Assembly (NCBI RefSeq): GCF_000986865.1
Contig: NZ_LAVS01000086.1
Coordinates: 139,487 to 203,486, forward strand
Source of the DNA: Rheinheimera mesophila
Lineage (GTDB): Bacteria; Pseudomonadota; Gammaproteobacteria; Enterobacterales; Alteromonadaceae
Direction: 5' to 3'
DNA: 64,000 nucleotides
Shown: in pieces, positions 52,901 to 61,058 of the stretch
Numbering within the stretch: position 1 is the first letter of the stretch
Layout: each line of letters begins with the position of its first letter
Notes under the pieces: generated by a model
What the model saw: only the letters and a program-made list of their open reading frames with translations
Told to the model about the DNA's origin: nothing
Databases searched by the model: none
Translations under genes and position numbers: made by a program

Positions 52901-53015
52901 TGATCCGCAGGTGGATGCGTTTGAGTTTGAAGATTCGGGGCATATCGATGTACAGATTGAGAAGCTGTTGGCAGACGGTCTGGCCTGGTTTGAAGTCAAA
53001 CACTACTTCGGTTGA
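49971..53015 (+). CDS. Exported beta-propeller sensor with a divergent GGDEF domain
   Basis: This 1014-residue protein has a signal peptide (about 1-23), then two-component-regulator propeller repeats over about residues 25-600 (for example GLSSNSVRAISQDQQGYLWIG), a Y_Y_Y domain (about 650-725), a transmembrane helix (741-761), a short coiled coil and a C-terminal GGDEF domain (from about 805, KDTLTGLRNRRFLFEQL). The active-site motif reads AGEQF at 887-891, changed from GG(D/E)EF in the first and fourth positions, while the inhibitory site RGAD (878-881) is intact five residues before RYAGEQF's Arg-Tyr. Cyclic-di-GMP synthesis is therefore uncertain. The start is a GTG with a weak ribosome site. 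Confidence 0.87.
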   Translation: MIFVRFAPLVFLVFFCFCLSAQSQTGSVYDFDIKHWNSADGLSSNSVRAISQDQQGYLWIGTLYGLNRFDGHHFTQFSTKNSRQLASNSINKLLLDQQGYMWVGTKAGLSGFNPQTLKFDRYPILAEVTSIVQVAPDELWVAAENLFKVKQGKVSRIHSVKEAVMQMEKAGNAVWISTARSLYKLDLQGQTQRIPLPEELQQYPLYDLSWFSDSLHFASESGYFHLDEQQQVVRCELSGADNSAIYKLFRDSSGNDWISGYNTLYHRQAGQDWQQISAEELGSSPWFSDIFEDRDQNIWMASFSEGLYRASPGKMRRVIGQGQQDMVVRSVRYSARLNSLLVATQTNVGLLKSDQHFIELVDHQALGQSTVFDFYDRNNQLWLGTDNGLLLYNFDDQKVSRPFKELASSAIRVVQPHAQAGLWFGGAGGLYHYDGKTLTAAPFNADLESGFVTVIEAQKHDLLIGTTSGLYWYQQEKLNRVGLGTPLFGAYITSVLTLPGQHMLVATLDDGLFIKTAQGQWQQYDSSNGLPLDPVISLWYDQDTDYVWASSLKGVFRFTPPQKADGSPLLNFELILSPYDRQLGTAPGRCCNGAGHSKVAKWQDQLWYPSLKGLVAVPLQLKMAPDRALQPLLQDVTGQKSYALLPDQRQLVLDTSDRNISISYSALEFIKANAIEFRYQLKDFDTEWQHVGQRREAIYTNLPPGRYQFVVQARYSSQSWTDQQQLRLDLVVPRLFTETVVYKGLWLLLVVLALYGLAWLWRRNAVMQQQELSKLVRLRTAELESSNARLYELNEQLSQLTHKDTLTGLRNRRFLFEQLPKDIEQYQHNRDAMLQQGKCIALLQLDMDNFKSINDLYGNSAGDSVLQQISGLLLRESRGADYVVRYAGEQFVLVLRDVEFASVKDVALQLNQLVAQAHFQIPDGRTVSLTCSIGYSCFPLELVGGQLISWEISLQLSEIALRKVKQSGRNGCATLGFDPQVDAFEFEDSGHIDVQIEKLLADGLAWFEVKHYFG

Positions 53016-53043
53016 TTGCTCTGACTGCTACCGCCCGGCAAAG

Positions 53044-53088
53044 GGCAAAGGGCAGAGGTGCGGTTAAACCGCGCCTCTGCCCTTTGCC
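53044..53088. terminator. Very long hairpin between the GGDEF gene and dxs
   Basis: Bases 53044-53058 pair perfectly with 53074-53088, and five inner pairs (one G-T) extend the stem to 20 pairs around a TTAAA loop. It lies between convergent genes. There is no T tract, so it may block transcripts from either side by structure or protect both 3' ends. Confidence 0.6.
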
Positions 53089-53093
53089 GACAG

Positions 53094-54962
53094 TTATGAA
53101 GCGCTGAGAAAGGCTGTCACCTTGGCCTGAATGCCTGCGGAGTCTAATCCCAGTTCGGCGTAGATCTGTTCCTGAGTCCCATGCTTGATGAAAATATCCG
53201 GCAAGCCGATATTCAATAGCTTCACCGGCAATTGTTCAGCGATGCAATACTCATTGACTGCGGAACCAGCTCCCCCCATTAATGCATTGTCTTCAATGGT
53301 GATAAAGTGACTGTGAGTTGTCGCCAGTTCAGTCAGCAGTTGCTGATCCAATGGTTTTACAAAACGCATATCCACCAGAGTCGCGTTCAGTTGTTCCGCC
53401 ACTGTGTGGCAGGCTTGTAATAATGGCCCAAATGCCAGCAGCGCCACTTTTTCGCCCTGACGGCGGATCACGCCTTTACCCAAAGCTAATTCAGTCATGA
53501 CAGACTCAGGCGGCTCACCATTACCGCTCCCTCGTGGATAACGCACAGCCGCAGGGCCTTTGTGCTGATAACCGGTGTAGAGCATCTGACGACATTCGTT
53601 TTCATCCGAAGGGACCATAATCAGCATATTCGGAATGCAGCGCATAAAACTTAAATCGAAGGCGCCCTGGTGAGTCGGACCATCGGCCCCTACGACACCC
53701 GCTCTGTCGATCGCAAACAATACGTCCAGATTTTGAATGGCAACGTCGTGAATGAGCTGATCATAACCCCGTTGCAGAAAGCTGGAGTAAATAGCCACTA
53801 CAGGTTTTAAACCTTCAATCGCCATACCGGCGGCTAAAGTCACCGCATGCTGTTCCGCAATGGCCACATCAAAATAACGATCAGGGTAATTTTTTGAAAA
53901 TTGGACTAAGTCTGAGCCTTCGCGCATCGCTGGTGTAATACCTTGCAGCTTCGGATCCACTGCGGCCATATCACAAATCCACTGACCAAAAATATTGGAG
54001 AAGGTGGCTTTACCGGCTTTTTTGGCGGGCTGACACTGAGCCGCGGGGTCAAATTTACTGACCGCGTGGTAACCAATGGGGTCTTGCTCAGCAGGGAGAT
54101 AGCCTTTGCCTTTTTTGGTCACCACATGCAGCAATTGCGGGCCTTTCAGATTACGCATATTGCGGATGGTATCGACCAGGCCTTTCACATCATGACCATC
54201 AATAGGTCCTATGTAGTTAAAGCCTAACTCTTCAAAAAAAGTACCGGGAGTGACCATGCCCTTAAAGTGTTCTTCAGCACGGCTAGCCAACTGATGCAAA
54301 GGCGGCACACCACTTAAAATCTTTTTACCACCTTCACGCAGGCTGGTGTAAAAATTACCAGACAAAATCCGGGCAAAATAACGATTTAACGCGCCGACAT
54401 TCTCTGAAATCGACATTTCGTTATCGTTTAAGATCACCAGCATATCGGGTTTCACTTCGCCAGCATGATTCAGGGCTTCAAAAGCCATACCTGCTGTGAT
54501 TGCGCCATCCCCGATCACCGCCACGACTTTGCGGTTTTTCTGCTCGGCACGGGCTGCAATTGCCATCCCCAAAGCCGCACTGATCGAAGTACTGGAATGA
54601 CCAACACTCAGGGTGTCGTATTCACTTTCTTCCCGCCACGGGAAAGGATGTAAACCATCTTTCTGGCGGATGCTGTGCATCTGATCGCGACGACCGGTCA
54701 GAATTTTATGTGGATAGGCCTGATGACCCACATCCCAAATCAGCCGGTCAAACGGCGTGTTGTAGACATAATGCAGAGCCACGGTCAGCTCAATAGTGCC
54801 AAGGCCTGAGGCAAAATGGCCACTACTTTGGCTGACGGTTTTCAATAAAAACGCCCGTAATTCATCACTCAGAGCGGGTAGCTCATCCTGTGGTAACTGG
54901 CGCAATTCGGCTGGCCAGTTGGCTTTGTGAAGCAGAGGGAAATCCTGACTAGTTAATGTCAT
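53094..54962 (-). CDS. dxs: 1-deoxy-D-xylulose-5-phosphate synthase
   Basis: This 622-residue thiamine-diphosphate enzyme makes the first MEP-pathway intermediate from pyruvate and glyceraldehyde 3-phosphate. The TPP-binding motif runs from [18 protein letters not shown] to ILNDNEMSI; the transketolase pyrimidine-binding and C-terminal domains follow ([17 protein letters not shown] with the conserved Glu). Length matches E. coli Dxs (620). It is the third gene of xseB-ispA-dxs, 14 bases after ispA. Confidence 0.98.
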   Translation of the reverse strand: MTLTSQDFPLLHKANWPAELRQLPQDELPALSDELRAFLLKTVSQSSGHFASGLGTIELTVALHYVYNTPFDRLIWDVGHQAYPHKILTGRRDQMHSIRQKDGLHPFPWREESEYDTLSVGHSSTSISAALGMAIAARAEQKNRKVVAVIGDGAITAGMAFEALNHAGEVKPDMLVILNDNEMSISENVGALNRYFARILSGNFYTSLREGGKKILSGVPPLHQLASRAEEHFKGMVTPGTFFEELGFNYIGPIDGHDVKGLVDTIRNMRNLKGPQLLHVVTKKGKGYLPAEQDPIGYHAVSKFDPAAQCQPAKKAGKATFSNIFGQWICDMAAVDPKLQGITPAMREGSDLVQFSKNYPDRYFDVAIAEQHAVTLAAGMAIEGLKPVVAIYSSFLQRGYDQLIHDVAIQNLDVLFAIDRAGVVGADGPTHQGAFDLSFMRCIPNMLIMVPSDENECRQMLYTGYQHKGPAAVRYPRGSGNGEPPESVMTELALGKGVIRRQGEKVALLAFGPLLQACHTVAEQLNATLVDMRFVKPLDQQLLTELATTHSHFITIEDNALMGGAGSAVNEYCIAEQLPVKLLNIGLPDIFIKHGTQEQIYAELGLDSAGIQAKVTAFLSAS

Positions 54963-54976
54963 GAGAATGCCTGTAT

Positions 54977-55873
54977 CTAAAACTGTCTGGCAATAACGTA
55001 CCGGGCCAGTGCCACCAGTTCGTCTGTTGCATAAGGAAGTTCGCGTAAAGCGGCTAATGCCTCTTCCACTAATAACTGTGCTTTTTGTTTGGCCTGGTCC
55101 AGACCCAACAAGGCTGGATAGGTCGCTTTATTGGCTTTTTGATCCGAACCTGCGGTTTTACCCAGAACCACTGTGTCGCCTTCAATGTCCAGAATATCGT
55201 CTTGCACCTGAAAGGCCAAACCTATGGCTCTGCTGTAGCGAACTAACGCGTCCAAATGTGCAATATTATCTACTGGACTGGCCAGATAAGCAAAACGTAC
55301 CGAACATTCAATCAAAGCGCCGGTTTTTAACTGATGCATTTGCTCCAGGGCGTCAACCGACATTCTCTGATTGGTATGGGCCAGATCGATCGCCTGACCA
55401 CCACACATCCCGCTGTACCCTGCATGCAGCGCCAGTTGTTGGATCATAGCGACAATGCGCTGCGGCTGAACCTGCTGATAATCATGGCTGCTGATGAGTT
55501 CAAAAGCGAAGCTTTGCAGCGCGTCGCCAGCCAGAATAGCCGTTGCTTCATCAAACGCTTTGTGACAGGTGGCCTTGCCACGACGTAAATCATCATTATC
55601 CATAGCAGGCAAGTCGTCATGAATTAAAGAATAGGTATGCAAAGCTTCTATCGCGGCTGCCGGACCATCTAAATCTGTTAACGAAGCCCCTAACATCTGA
55701 CCACAGCTATAGACCAAAAAGGGCCGCATGCGTTTACCACCAAGCAGTAAGCTGTACGCCATTGCCTGATGCAGGCGCGGGTCGGTCAGAGATTTTTTAT
55801 TTAATTGCTGCTGCAGTACCTGTTCCAGTCGTTGCTGATACAAGCGTAAAGAATCTAACGTCAAATCATTCAC
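54977..55873 (-). CDS. ispA: Farnesyl diphosphate synthase
   Basis: This 298-residue prenyltransferase builds farnesyl diphosphate from C5 units. The first Asp-rich motif is [14 protein letters not shown] with DDxxxxD spacing typical of bacterial enzymes, and the second is [13 protein letters not shown]. Length equals E. coli IspA (299). It overlaps xseB by 8 bases. Confidence 0.97.
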   Translation of the reverse strand: MNDLTLDSLRLYQQRLEQVLQQQLNKKSLTDPRLHQAMAYSLLLGGKRMRPFLVYSCGQMLGASLTDLDGPAAAIEALHTYSLIHDDLPAMDNDDLRRGKATCHKAFDEATAILAGDALQSFAFELISSHDYQQVQPQRIVAMIQQLALHAGYSGMCGGQAIDLAHTNQRMSVDALEQMHQLKTGALIECSVRFAYLASPVDNIAHLDALVRYSRAIGLAFQVQDDILDIEGDTVVLGKTAGSDQKANKATYPALLGLDQAKQKAQLLVEEALAALRELPYATDELVALARYVIARQF

Positions 55874-56111
55874 CTTCGGTGGTTACAAAAGGTTCCAGCC
55901 GCTCTTGCCCGGCGTCCTGGACTAATAACTGGACTTTCTGCTGGGCAGCCTGCAGTTGCTGTTGGCTGGTGCGGGACAGTTCAATACCCCGTTCAAATTG
56001 GTGTAAGGCCTGATCAAGACTCAAATCGCCTTGTTCCAACTGCTGTACTATCTGCTCCAGCTCAGCAATACTCTGCTCAAAATGGCTGAAATCTGTTTTC
56101 TTTTTTGTCAT
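55866..56111 (-). CDS. xseB: Exodeoxyribonuclease VII small subunit
   Basis: This 81-residue helical subunit pairs with XseA in exonuclease VII. The start is the ATG at 56111 (MTKKKTDFSHFEQSIAELE) with AGGCGA upstream; the longer ORF starting at 56246 adds 45 residues of non-family sequence and is rejected. Conserved LEQGDLSLDQAL is present. It is the first gene of the xseB-ispA-dxs operon. Confidence 0.95.
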   Translation of the reverse strand: MTKKKTDFSHFEQSIAELEQIVQQLEQGDLSLDQALHQFERGIELSRTSQQQLQAAQQKVQLLVQDAGQERLEPFVTTEGE

Positions 56112-56214
56112 ATTTTCGCCTGATAATGGGTGTCTGACCAAGCCCAGCGCGCTATTATGAGCAATCAGGACCGCGTTGGGAAAGGATAAATTTGTTTGAG
56201 GCCTGAATTTATAG

Positions 56215-56241
56215 TTAACTATCCCATACTTTTGCCGATAA
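56215..56241 (+). promoter_or_regulatory. Sigma-28 (FliA) promoter candidate for pomAB
   Basis: A perfect flagellar -10 GCCGATAA lies at 56234-56241. Eleven bases before it, TTAACTAT (56215-56222) matches 5 of 8 positions of the -35 TAAAGTTT. Stator genes are sigma-28 dependent in many motile gammaproteobacteria. The leader would be about 73 bases. Confidence 0.5.
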
Positions 56242-56321
56242 CTCACTATAAGCTAAGATAAAACCAACTTTACGCTGGTATAAAATCAACGATTTGCATT
56301 CAGTTTTCCGGGAGATACAGA

Positions 56322-57098
56322 GTGGATTTAGCAACCGTCATAGGATTAGTCGCAGTCATGGGCATGATGGGGTGGGCTATGTGGCTCAGCGCCAGTGGCA
56401 ACATCGCGATGTTTTACGATTTTGTGTCTATTGTCATCGTGTTTGGTGGCAGTATAACGGCGGTGATGATCAAGTTTACCTTTACCCAGTTGGCAGACTC
56501 AATGAAAGCTGCCGGTAAGGCATTTATGTTTAAAATCGAGTCGGCCGAGGAGTTAATCGAAAAGGCGGTACAACTGGCAGATGCGGCGCGTAAAGGTGGT
56601 TTTTTAGCATTGGAAGAGGCTGAAATTCCCAATGCGTTTATGCAAAAAGGCATCAATATGCTGGTCGATGGTCATGATGCGGATGTGGTACGCGGTACCC
56701 TGGAAAAAGATATTGAGTTGACCTATGCCCGCCATGATGTGGCGATTCAGGTGTTTAAGCAAATGGGCGATCTGGGCCCAGCTATGGGCATGATCGGTAC
56801 CTTAGTCGGACTGGTCGCTATGTTATCTAATATGTCCGATCCGAAAGCCATAGGCCCGGCGATGGCTGTTGCTTTATTGACCACCTTGTACGGTGCTATG
56901 CAGGCGAACTGTATTTTTTTACCGCTGTCAGAAAAAATGGCGGTGCGTAATGAGGAAGAAAAAACCAATAATGAACTGATCCTTGATGCCATTATGGGCA
57001 TTCAGGATGGACAAAATCCTAAAGTAATAGAGGGCATATTACGTAATTATTTGCAGTCGAAAAAACGTGACCCGGCAGCTCCTGCCGCTGCTGAGTAG
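56322..57098 (+). CDS. pomA: Flagellar stator subunit PomA (sodium type)
   Basis: This 258-residue inner-membrane protein, with PomB, forms the ion channel that powers flagellar rotation. It has four transmembrane segments (about 4-22, 28-50, 148-170, 180-205) and a large cytoplasmic loop (55-145) for rotor contact. The TM3 motif GDLGPAMGMIGTLVGLVAML is characteristic of PomA. The length (258 against 295 for H+-type MotA) and absence of the MotA extension favour the Na+ type. The start is a GTG with GGGAG 7 bases upstream. Confidence 0.92.
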   Translation: MDLATVIGLVAVMGMMGWAMWLSASGNIAMFYDFVSIVIVFGGSITAVMIKFTFTQLADSMKAAGKAFMFKIESAEELIEKAVQLADAARKGGFLALEEAEIPNAFMQKGINMLVDGHDADVVRGTLEKDIELTYARHDVAIQVFKQMGDLGPAMGMIGTLVGLVAMLSNMSDPKAIGPAMAVALLTTLYGAMQANCIFLPLSEKMAVRNEEEKTNNELILDAIMGIQDGQNPKVIEGILRNYLQSKKRDPAAPAAAE

Positions 57099-57106
57099 GG
57101 TCTGAT

Positions 57107-58057
57107 ATGGCCAAGTGTAAAAAGTGTCCGCCTCCGGGGTTACCCTCCTATATGGGAACCTTTGCTGATTTGATGTCACTGCTGATGTGTTTCTTTGTAT
57201 TGCTGCTGTCATTCTCAGAAATGGATGTGTTGAAATTCAAGCAGATAGCGGGTTCTATGCAATACGCTTTCGGTGTACAGAATAAAATTGAAGTCAAAGA
57301 CATTCCTAAAGGCACCAGTGTGATAGCGATGGAGTTCAGGCCGGGTCGTCCTGATCCGACTCCTATTGATACCATTCAACAACAAACCGTTGAAATGACA
57401 CAGCAAATGTTAAATTTTCAGGCTGGTAAAGAAGATGAAGCCGGTGGCCGGCAGGAGCAACGGGAGGACAAAACCGGTGGGCAGTCCACCAGTACGGCTG
57501 AAGAGCCTCTGGATTCTCCTGAGGTTGCAGCAGCAGGGGAGTTGCAGGAACAAACCAACGAGCTGTTGAAAAAAATAGCCGAGCAATTAGAAAAACAAAT
57601 TATGGATGGAGCTATTGAGCTGGAGTCATTGGGGCAGCAGATCATTATCCGTATTCGTGAAAATGGCTCATTCCCGTCCGGTTCTTCATTTTTACAACCC
57701 AAATTCAAGCCAATCATTCAGAATATAGGTGCTTTGCTGAAAGAGGTACCGGGTGAGATCACTGTATCGGGTCATACTGATGATGATCAGGTGTCTGATG
57801 AGTTACACAGCAACAACTGGGACTTATCGGCTCAACGGGCGGTGTCTGTTGCCTCCGAAATGATTAAAGCTCCGGGTTTTGATAAAAACCGCTTAGTAGT
57901 TGTTGGTCATGCAGAAACCCGTCCTTTGGTGCCAAATGACACAGAAAACAACAGAAAACGGAATCGCAGGGTAGAGATATCTATCATGCAAGGCAAAGCG
58001 AAAGAATCTGAGCCGATCAGTCTGGAACCTGCCGCCCAGGGCAACCCGAACCCCTAG
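57107..58057 (+). CDS. pomB: Flagellar stator subunit PomB (sodium type)
   Basis: This 316-residue stator protein has one transmembrane helix (about 17-42, GTFADLMSLLMCFFVLLLSF) with the ion-binding Asp in FADLM and the following Cys seen in PomB. A flexible linker rich in Glu and Gln (about 95-160) leads to an OmpA-like peptidoglycan-binding domain (about 180-305, VSGHTDDDQVSDEL and NRRVEISIM). It follows pomA by 8 bases. Confidence 0.92.
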   Translation: MAKCKKCPPPGLPSYMGTFADLMSLLMCFFVLLLSFSEMDVLKFKQIAGSMQYAFGVQNKIEVKDIPKGTSVIAMEFRPGRPDPTPIDTIQQQTVEMTQQMLNFQAGKEDEAGGRQEQREDKTGGQSTSTAEEPLDSPEVAAAGELQEQTNELLKKIAEQLEKQIMDGAIELESLGQQIIIRIRENGSFPSGSSFLQPKFKPIIQNIGALLKEVPGEITVSGHTDDDQVSDELHSNNWDLSAQRAVSVASEMIKAPGFDKNRLVVVGHAETRPLVPNDTENNRKRNRRVEISIMQGKAKESEPISLEPAAQGNPNP

Positions 58058-58089
58058 CCAAAGCCATAATAAAACTAAACTGTTTCACC

Positions 58090-58120
58090 AAGGCGCGGTA
58101 TAATCCGCGCCTTTATTTTT
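58090..58120 (+). terminator. Terminator with a -10 promoter element in its loop
   Basis: AAGGCGCGG (58090-58098) pairs perfectly with CCGCGCCTT (58105-58113), and the loop is exactly TATAAT (58099-58104). TATTTTT follows. It closes pomAB and may also hold the thiI -10; the -35 region (TAAACT at 58076-58081) is weak. Confidence 0.75.
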
Positions 58121-58135
58121 AGCGAGCTCTTTGTG

Positions 58136-59596
58136 ATGGAATTTTTAGTCAAACTGCACCCGGAAATATCGATTAAAAGTAAATCGGTCCGGAAACGTCA
58201 GACCATGCTATTGGAGCAGAATCTGAAAACTATTTTGTTGCGGTTAGACTCTTCTGTCACAGTAAAAAATAACTACGACCATTTACTGGTACAGCTTGAC
58301 TCGGACAGCTCCAAATTGCGCCAACAGATGATTGATCATTTAGCCTGTATTCCCGGCATAGTGCAGTTCATGGAAATGCAATCCGGTAGCTACAGCTCGT
58401 TGCATGACATCTTTGAGCAGGTCAAAGCTGTGTTTTCAGCGAGGCTGGCAGGGAAAAGCTTCTGCGTGCGGGTCAAGCGCACTGGCGATCATGAATTCAG
58501 TTCGTTGGAAGCCGAGCGATACATTGGCGGTGGGCTTAATCAGCATATCCCTTCAGCCCGTGTGCAACTAAAAAATCCGGATGAGGTGGTGCGCGTTGAG
58601 ATTAAACGTGACCAGTTGATCATCGTTCGAGAGGTGTTTGATGGTATGGGCGGTTTTCCTTTGCCTAGTCAAAGTGATGTCCTGTCGTTAATTTCCGGTG
58701 GCTTTGATTCTGCGGTCGCCAGTTATCTGATGATCCGCAAAGGTCTGCGTACTCACTACCTGTTTTTTAATTTAGGCGGTGCAGCGCATGAAACTGGTGT
58801 GCGTCAGATGGCGTTTTACCTGTGGCAAAAATTTAGTTTGTCGCACAAAGTTAAATTTATCAGCGTAGATTTTGCTCCTGTAGTGGCGGAAATTCTGCAG
58901 AACGTAGAAAACGGTCTGATGGGCGTTGTGCTCAAGCGCCAGATGATGCGTGCCGCTGCTATTGTCGCTGAGCGTTTGGGCGTTCAGGCGATAGTGACCG
59001 GCGAAAGTGTCGGTCAGGTGGCCAGCCAGACTATTGCCAATTTAAGTGTGATTGACAAAGCCACAGACATGCTGGTGCTGCGTCCACTGATTTATCAGGA
59101 TAAACAAGAGATCATTGATTTGGCACGCAAAATTGGTGCTGAAGATATGGCAAAAACTATGCCCGAATACTGTGGAGTGATTTCGAATAAACCTACCATC
59201 AATGCTGAGTTAAGCAAGGTTTTGCAGGCAGAACAACAACTGGATTTAGCTGCGCTGGAAAAACTGGCGCTGCAGGCCAATGTACTGGACATTCGTACCG
59301 TTGAATTTCAGGCCGAACAACAAATCAGCACAGTGCTGGATGAAAGGGGGATGGCAGAGGATGCGATTATTCTGGATATCCGGGCGCCGGACGAAGTGGA
59401 CGTCAAACCTTTAACAGGCGTCAGCCATCAGGTGCTGCATCTGCCTTTTTACAAACTAGCCAGTCAGTTCGGTCAGCTTGATCAGACACGGCACTATTAC
59501 CTGTATTGTGAACGCGGCGTGATGAGTCGTTTGCAAGCTTTGCTGCTCAAAGAGCAGGGCCACCCGAATGTGGGAGTTTATCGCGGCGACTTTTGA
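58136..59596 (+). CDS. thiI: tRNA sulfurtransferase ThiI
   Basis: This 486-residue enzyme adds sulphur to U8 of tRNA (s4U) and to ThiS for thiamine synthesis. An NFLD and THUMP region (1-165) is followed by the adenylating PP-loop SLISGGFDSAVASYL (about 185) and a C-terminal rhodanese domain with the sulphur-carrying Cys458 in YCERGVMS, matching E. coli C456. The start is the ATG at 58136; a GTG three bases earlier is possible. It overlaps the convergent panE-like gene by 19 bases. Confidence 0.96.
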   Translation: MEFLVKLHPEISIKSKSVRKRQTMLLEQNLKTILLRLDSSVTVKNNYDHLLVQLDSDSSKLRQQMIDHLACIPGIVQFMEMQSGSYSSLHDIFEQVKAVFSARLAGKSFCVRVKRTGDHEFSSLEAERYIGGGLNQHIPSARVQLKNPDEVVRVEIKRDQLIIVREVFDGMGGFPLPSQSDVLSLISGGFDSAVASYLMIRKGLRTHYLFFNLGGAAHETGVRQMAFYLWQKFSLSHKVKFISVDFAPVVAEILQNVENGLMGVVLKRQMMRAAAIVAERLGVQAIVTGESVGQVASQTIANLSVIDKATDMLVLRPLIYQDKQEIIDLARKIGAEDMAKTMPEYCGVISNKPTINAELSKVLQAEQQLDLAALEKLALQANVLDIRTVEFQAEQQISTVLDERGMAEDAIILDIRAPDEVDVKPLTGVSHQVLHLPFYKLASQFGQLDQTRHYYLYCERGVMSRLQALLLKEQGHPNVGVYRGDF

Positions 59597-60468
59597 CTTA
59601 ATAGCTGATAAATCGCCTGGTGAGCAGGTAGCTGCAATTGATGTTGTGCTGCCTGCCTGAGTAAAAATCCGGTGATGTAGTCAAGCTCGCTTGGACGGCC
59701 TTTGGCAAAATCCTGTTGCATCGAGGAATAATTATCAGCGGTTTGTTCAATCACTTGGTTGACTCTGTGGTGTAGAGCTCCGACACTGAAATTCTGTCCT
59801 GACAGCGTTGCAACCTGCACAAATTCCTCAATCAGCAGCTTTATCGCCGCGCTGTAGTTGCTGCTTGCCAGCTCGCCGTTTTTGCACTGATGCAAAGCCG
59901 TCAGCGGGTTAATCACCGCATTGACAGCCAACTTTTGCCAGAGTGATGGCCAGATATCAGTTTGAAGCTGCAGAGGACCTAAAGCGGCTTGCATCGCTGC
60001 TTCAACATTGTGTTGCTGCAGCAGAGCTGCCTTATTGAGCGCACCCAATACTGACTGTCCTAGGCCGCTGTGGAGCACGGTTGAACGATCTGGTTTGTAA
60101 GCGCCGTGGCTGGTGCTGAGAAACCACAGCCCTTGTTCAGGCTGCAGCAGAGGCAACACCTGCTCCACAGTGCCCATCCCATTATGACTTAACACCAACT
60201 GAGCCTTGGCTGCCAGCAAAGGTTGTAACTGCTGCACTGCTTCTGCAACCGCATAAGCTTTGACAGGGAGAAGGATAAAACAGTAGGGGCTGTGCACTGT
60301 GTTGGGCAACGACAAAGAGACAACCGCATCCATCGAGCGGAGGGTAAAAGCGAAACTGCCGGCACTACGACGATGCAGTTGTACCGGATAGCCTGCCTGA
60401 TGTAAGTGGGCTGCCGCCAGCAGGCCGATAGCACCTTCGCCTACGACAGTCCACGGCTGCGCGATCAT
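59578..60468 (-). CDS. panE: Ketopantoate reductase family protein (PanE-like)
   Basis: This 296-residue NADPH-dependent enzyme should reduce 2-dehydropantoate to pantoate in coenzyme A synthesis. The N-terminal Rossmann motif reads VVGEGAIGLLAAAHL. The catalytic Lys is in WQKLAVNAVINPLTAL and the conserved SSMQQDFAKGRPSELDYI carries the substrate-binding Ser and Glu. The start is the ATG at 60468, overlapping the VanZ-like stop by 4 bases (ATGA); an earlier ATG at 60486 lacks a ribosome site. A related alpha-keto acid reductase is the alternative. Confidence 0.85.
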   Translation of the reverse strand: MIAQPWTVVGEGAIGLLAAAHLHQAGYPVQLHRRSAGSFAFTLRSMDAVVSLSLPNTVHSPYCFILLPVKAYAVAEAVQQLQPLLAAKAQLVLSHNGMGTVEQVLPLLQPEQGLWFLSTSHGAYKPDRSTVLHSGLGQSVLGALNKAALLQQHNVEAAMQAALGPLQLQTDIWPSLWQKLAVNAVINPLTALHQCKNGELASSNYSAAIKLLIEEFVQVATLSGQNFSVGALHHRVNQVIEQTADNYSSMQQDFAKGRPSELDYITGFLLRQAAQHQLQLPAHQAIYQLLSQKSPR

Positions 60469-60815
60469 CGGCTGCGATGGCGCCATGCTTTGACTGCAAC
60501 GTAGCACAAATAAAACGCAGCCACACCCAGTATATCGGCTACCCAATCGAGCAATTCGGCTCTGCGGTAACTGGTCAGATAATTCTGCAGAAACTCAATA
60601 GCAACGCCATATGCAGCCATAATAACGACGGCTTGCCACAATTTAGGTTTGTAGCTCCACTGCAACAGAGCGGTAAGACAAAAAAAGATAAGAAAATGCA
60701 GATGCTTGTCGTAGCTGTTCAGGTTGATGCCACTACTTTTCACTTCAGTCAGAAAACCAAAAGTTGCAGCGGTAAAAACCAGCAAGCATATCGCATGGTA
60801 GAGATGACGCTTCAC
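60465..60815 (-). CDS. VanZ-like membrane protein
   Basis: This 116-residue protein has three or four hydrophobic segments and the VanZ family motif NSYDKHLHFLIFFCLTALLQW near residue 32, then VAIEFLQNYLTSYRRAELLDWVADILG near residue 75. VanZ confers low-level teicoplanin resistance in enterococci, but most members like this one have no known role. It is coupled to the panE-like gene by an ATGA overlap. Confidence 0.85.
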   Translation of the reverse strand: MKRHLYHAICLLVFTAATFGFLTEVKSSGINLNSYDKHLHFLIFFCLTALLQWSYKPKLWQAVVIMAAYGVAIEFLQNYLTSYRRAELLDWVADILGVAAFYLCYVAVKAWRHRSR

Positions 60816-60917
60816 AAGATACTCTTCTTTGTAAGACCTGGCCGGATTGTATCAGCTTTAGGATTACAATCTCCAGCCTCAAAGCCACAGAGGTTGCTGT
60901 CTGGTGCTGCGGATCTG

Positions 60918-61037
60918 TTAAAAAGTGATCGCCAAAAGAGGCTGAGCCGGCAAAACATCAGGAGAGATCCGGCTAAACCATGTGATGGTCAAGCCGATGG
61001 CAAGAGCTATCGCCTTGAGCCAATAGCTCTTTGTCAC
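60918..61037 (-). CDS. Possible 39-residue membrane microprotein
   Basis: An ORF from a GTG at 61037 to TAA at 60918 encodes 39 residues with a basic start (MTKSYWLKA), a single hydrophobic helix (about residues 8-22, KAIALAIGLTITWFS) and a short Pro-rich end. It sits 22 bases after yajQ on the same strand, and AGGG lies very close to the GTG. Layout fits a small single-pass protein, yet the length is within chance. The rest of the 243-base gap to the VanZ-like gene shows no other feature. Confidence 0.3.
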   Translation of the reverse strand: MTKSYWLKAIALAIGLTITWFSRISPDVLPAQPLLAITF

Positions 61038-61058
61038 CGCCCTGTATCAGAGTAAAAC

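Noticed and set aside
56112-56246. N-terminal extension of xseB (45 residues)
   Set aside because: Non-family sequence; the ATG at 56111 gives the standard 80-residue protein.
60477-61055. 192-residue plus-strand ORF opposite the VanZ-like gene
   Set aside because: It is antisense to the VanZ-like gene and the gap before yajQ, has scattered Cys/Arg/Lys composition and no motif.
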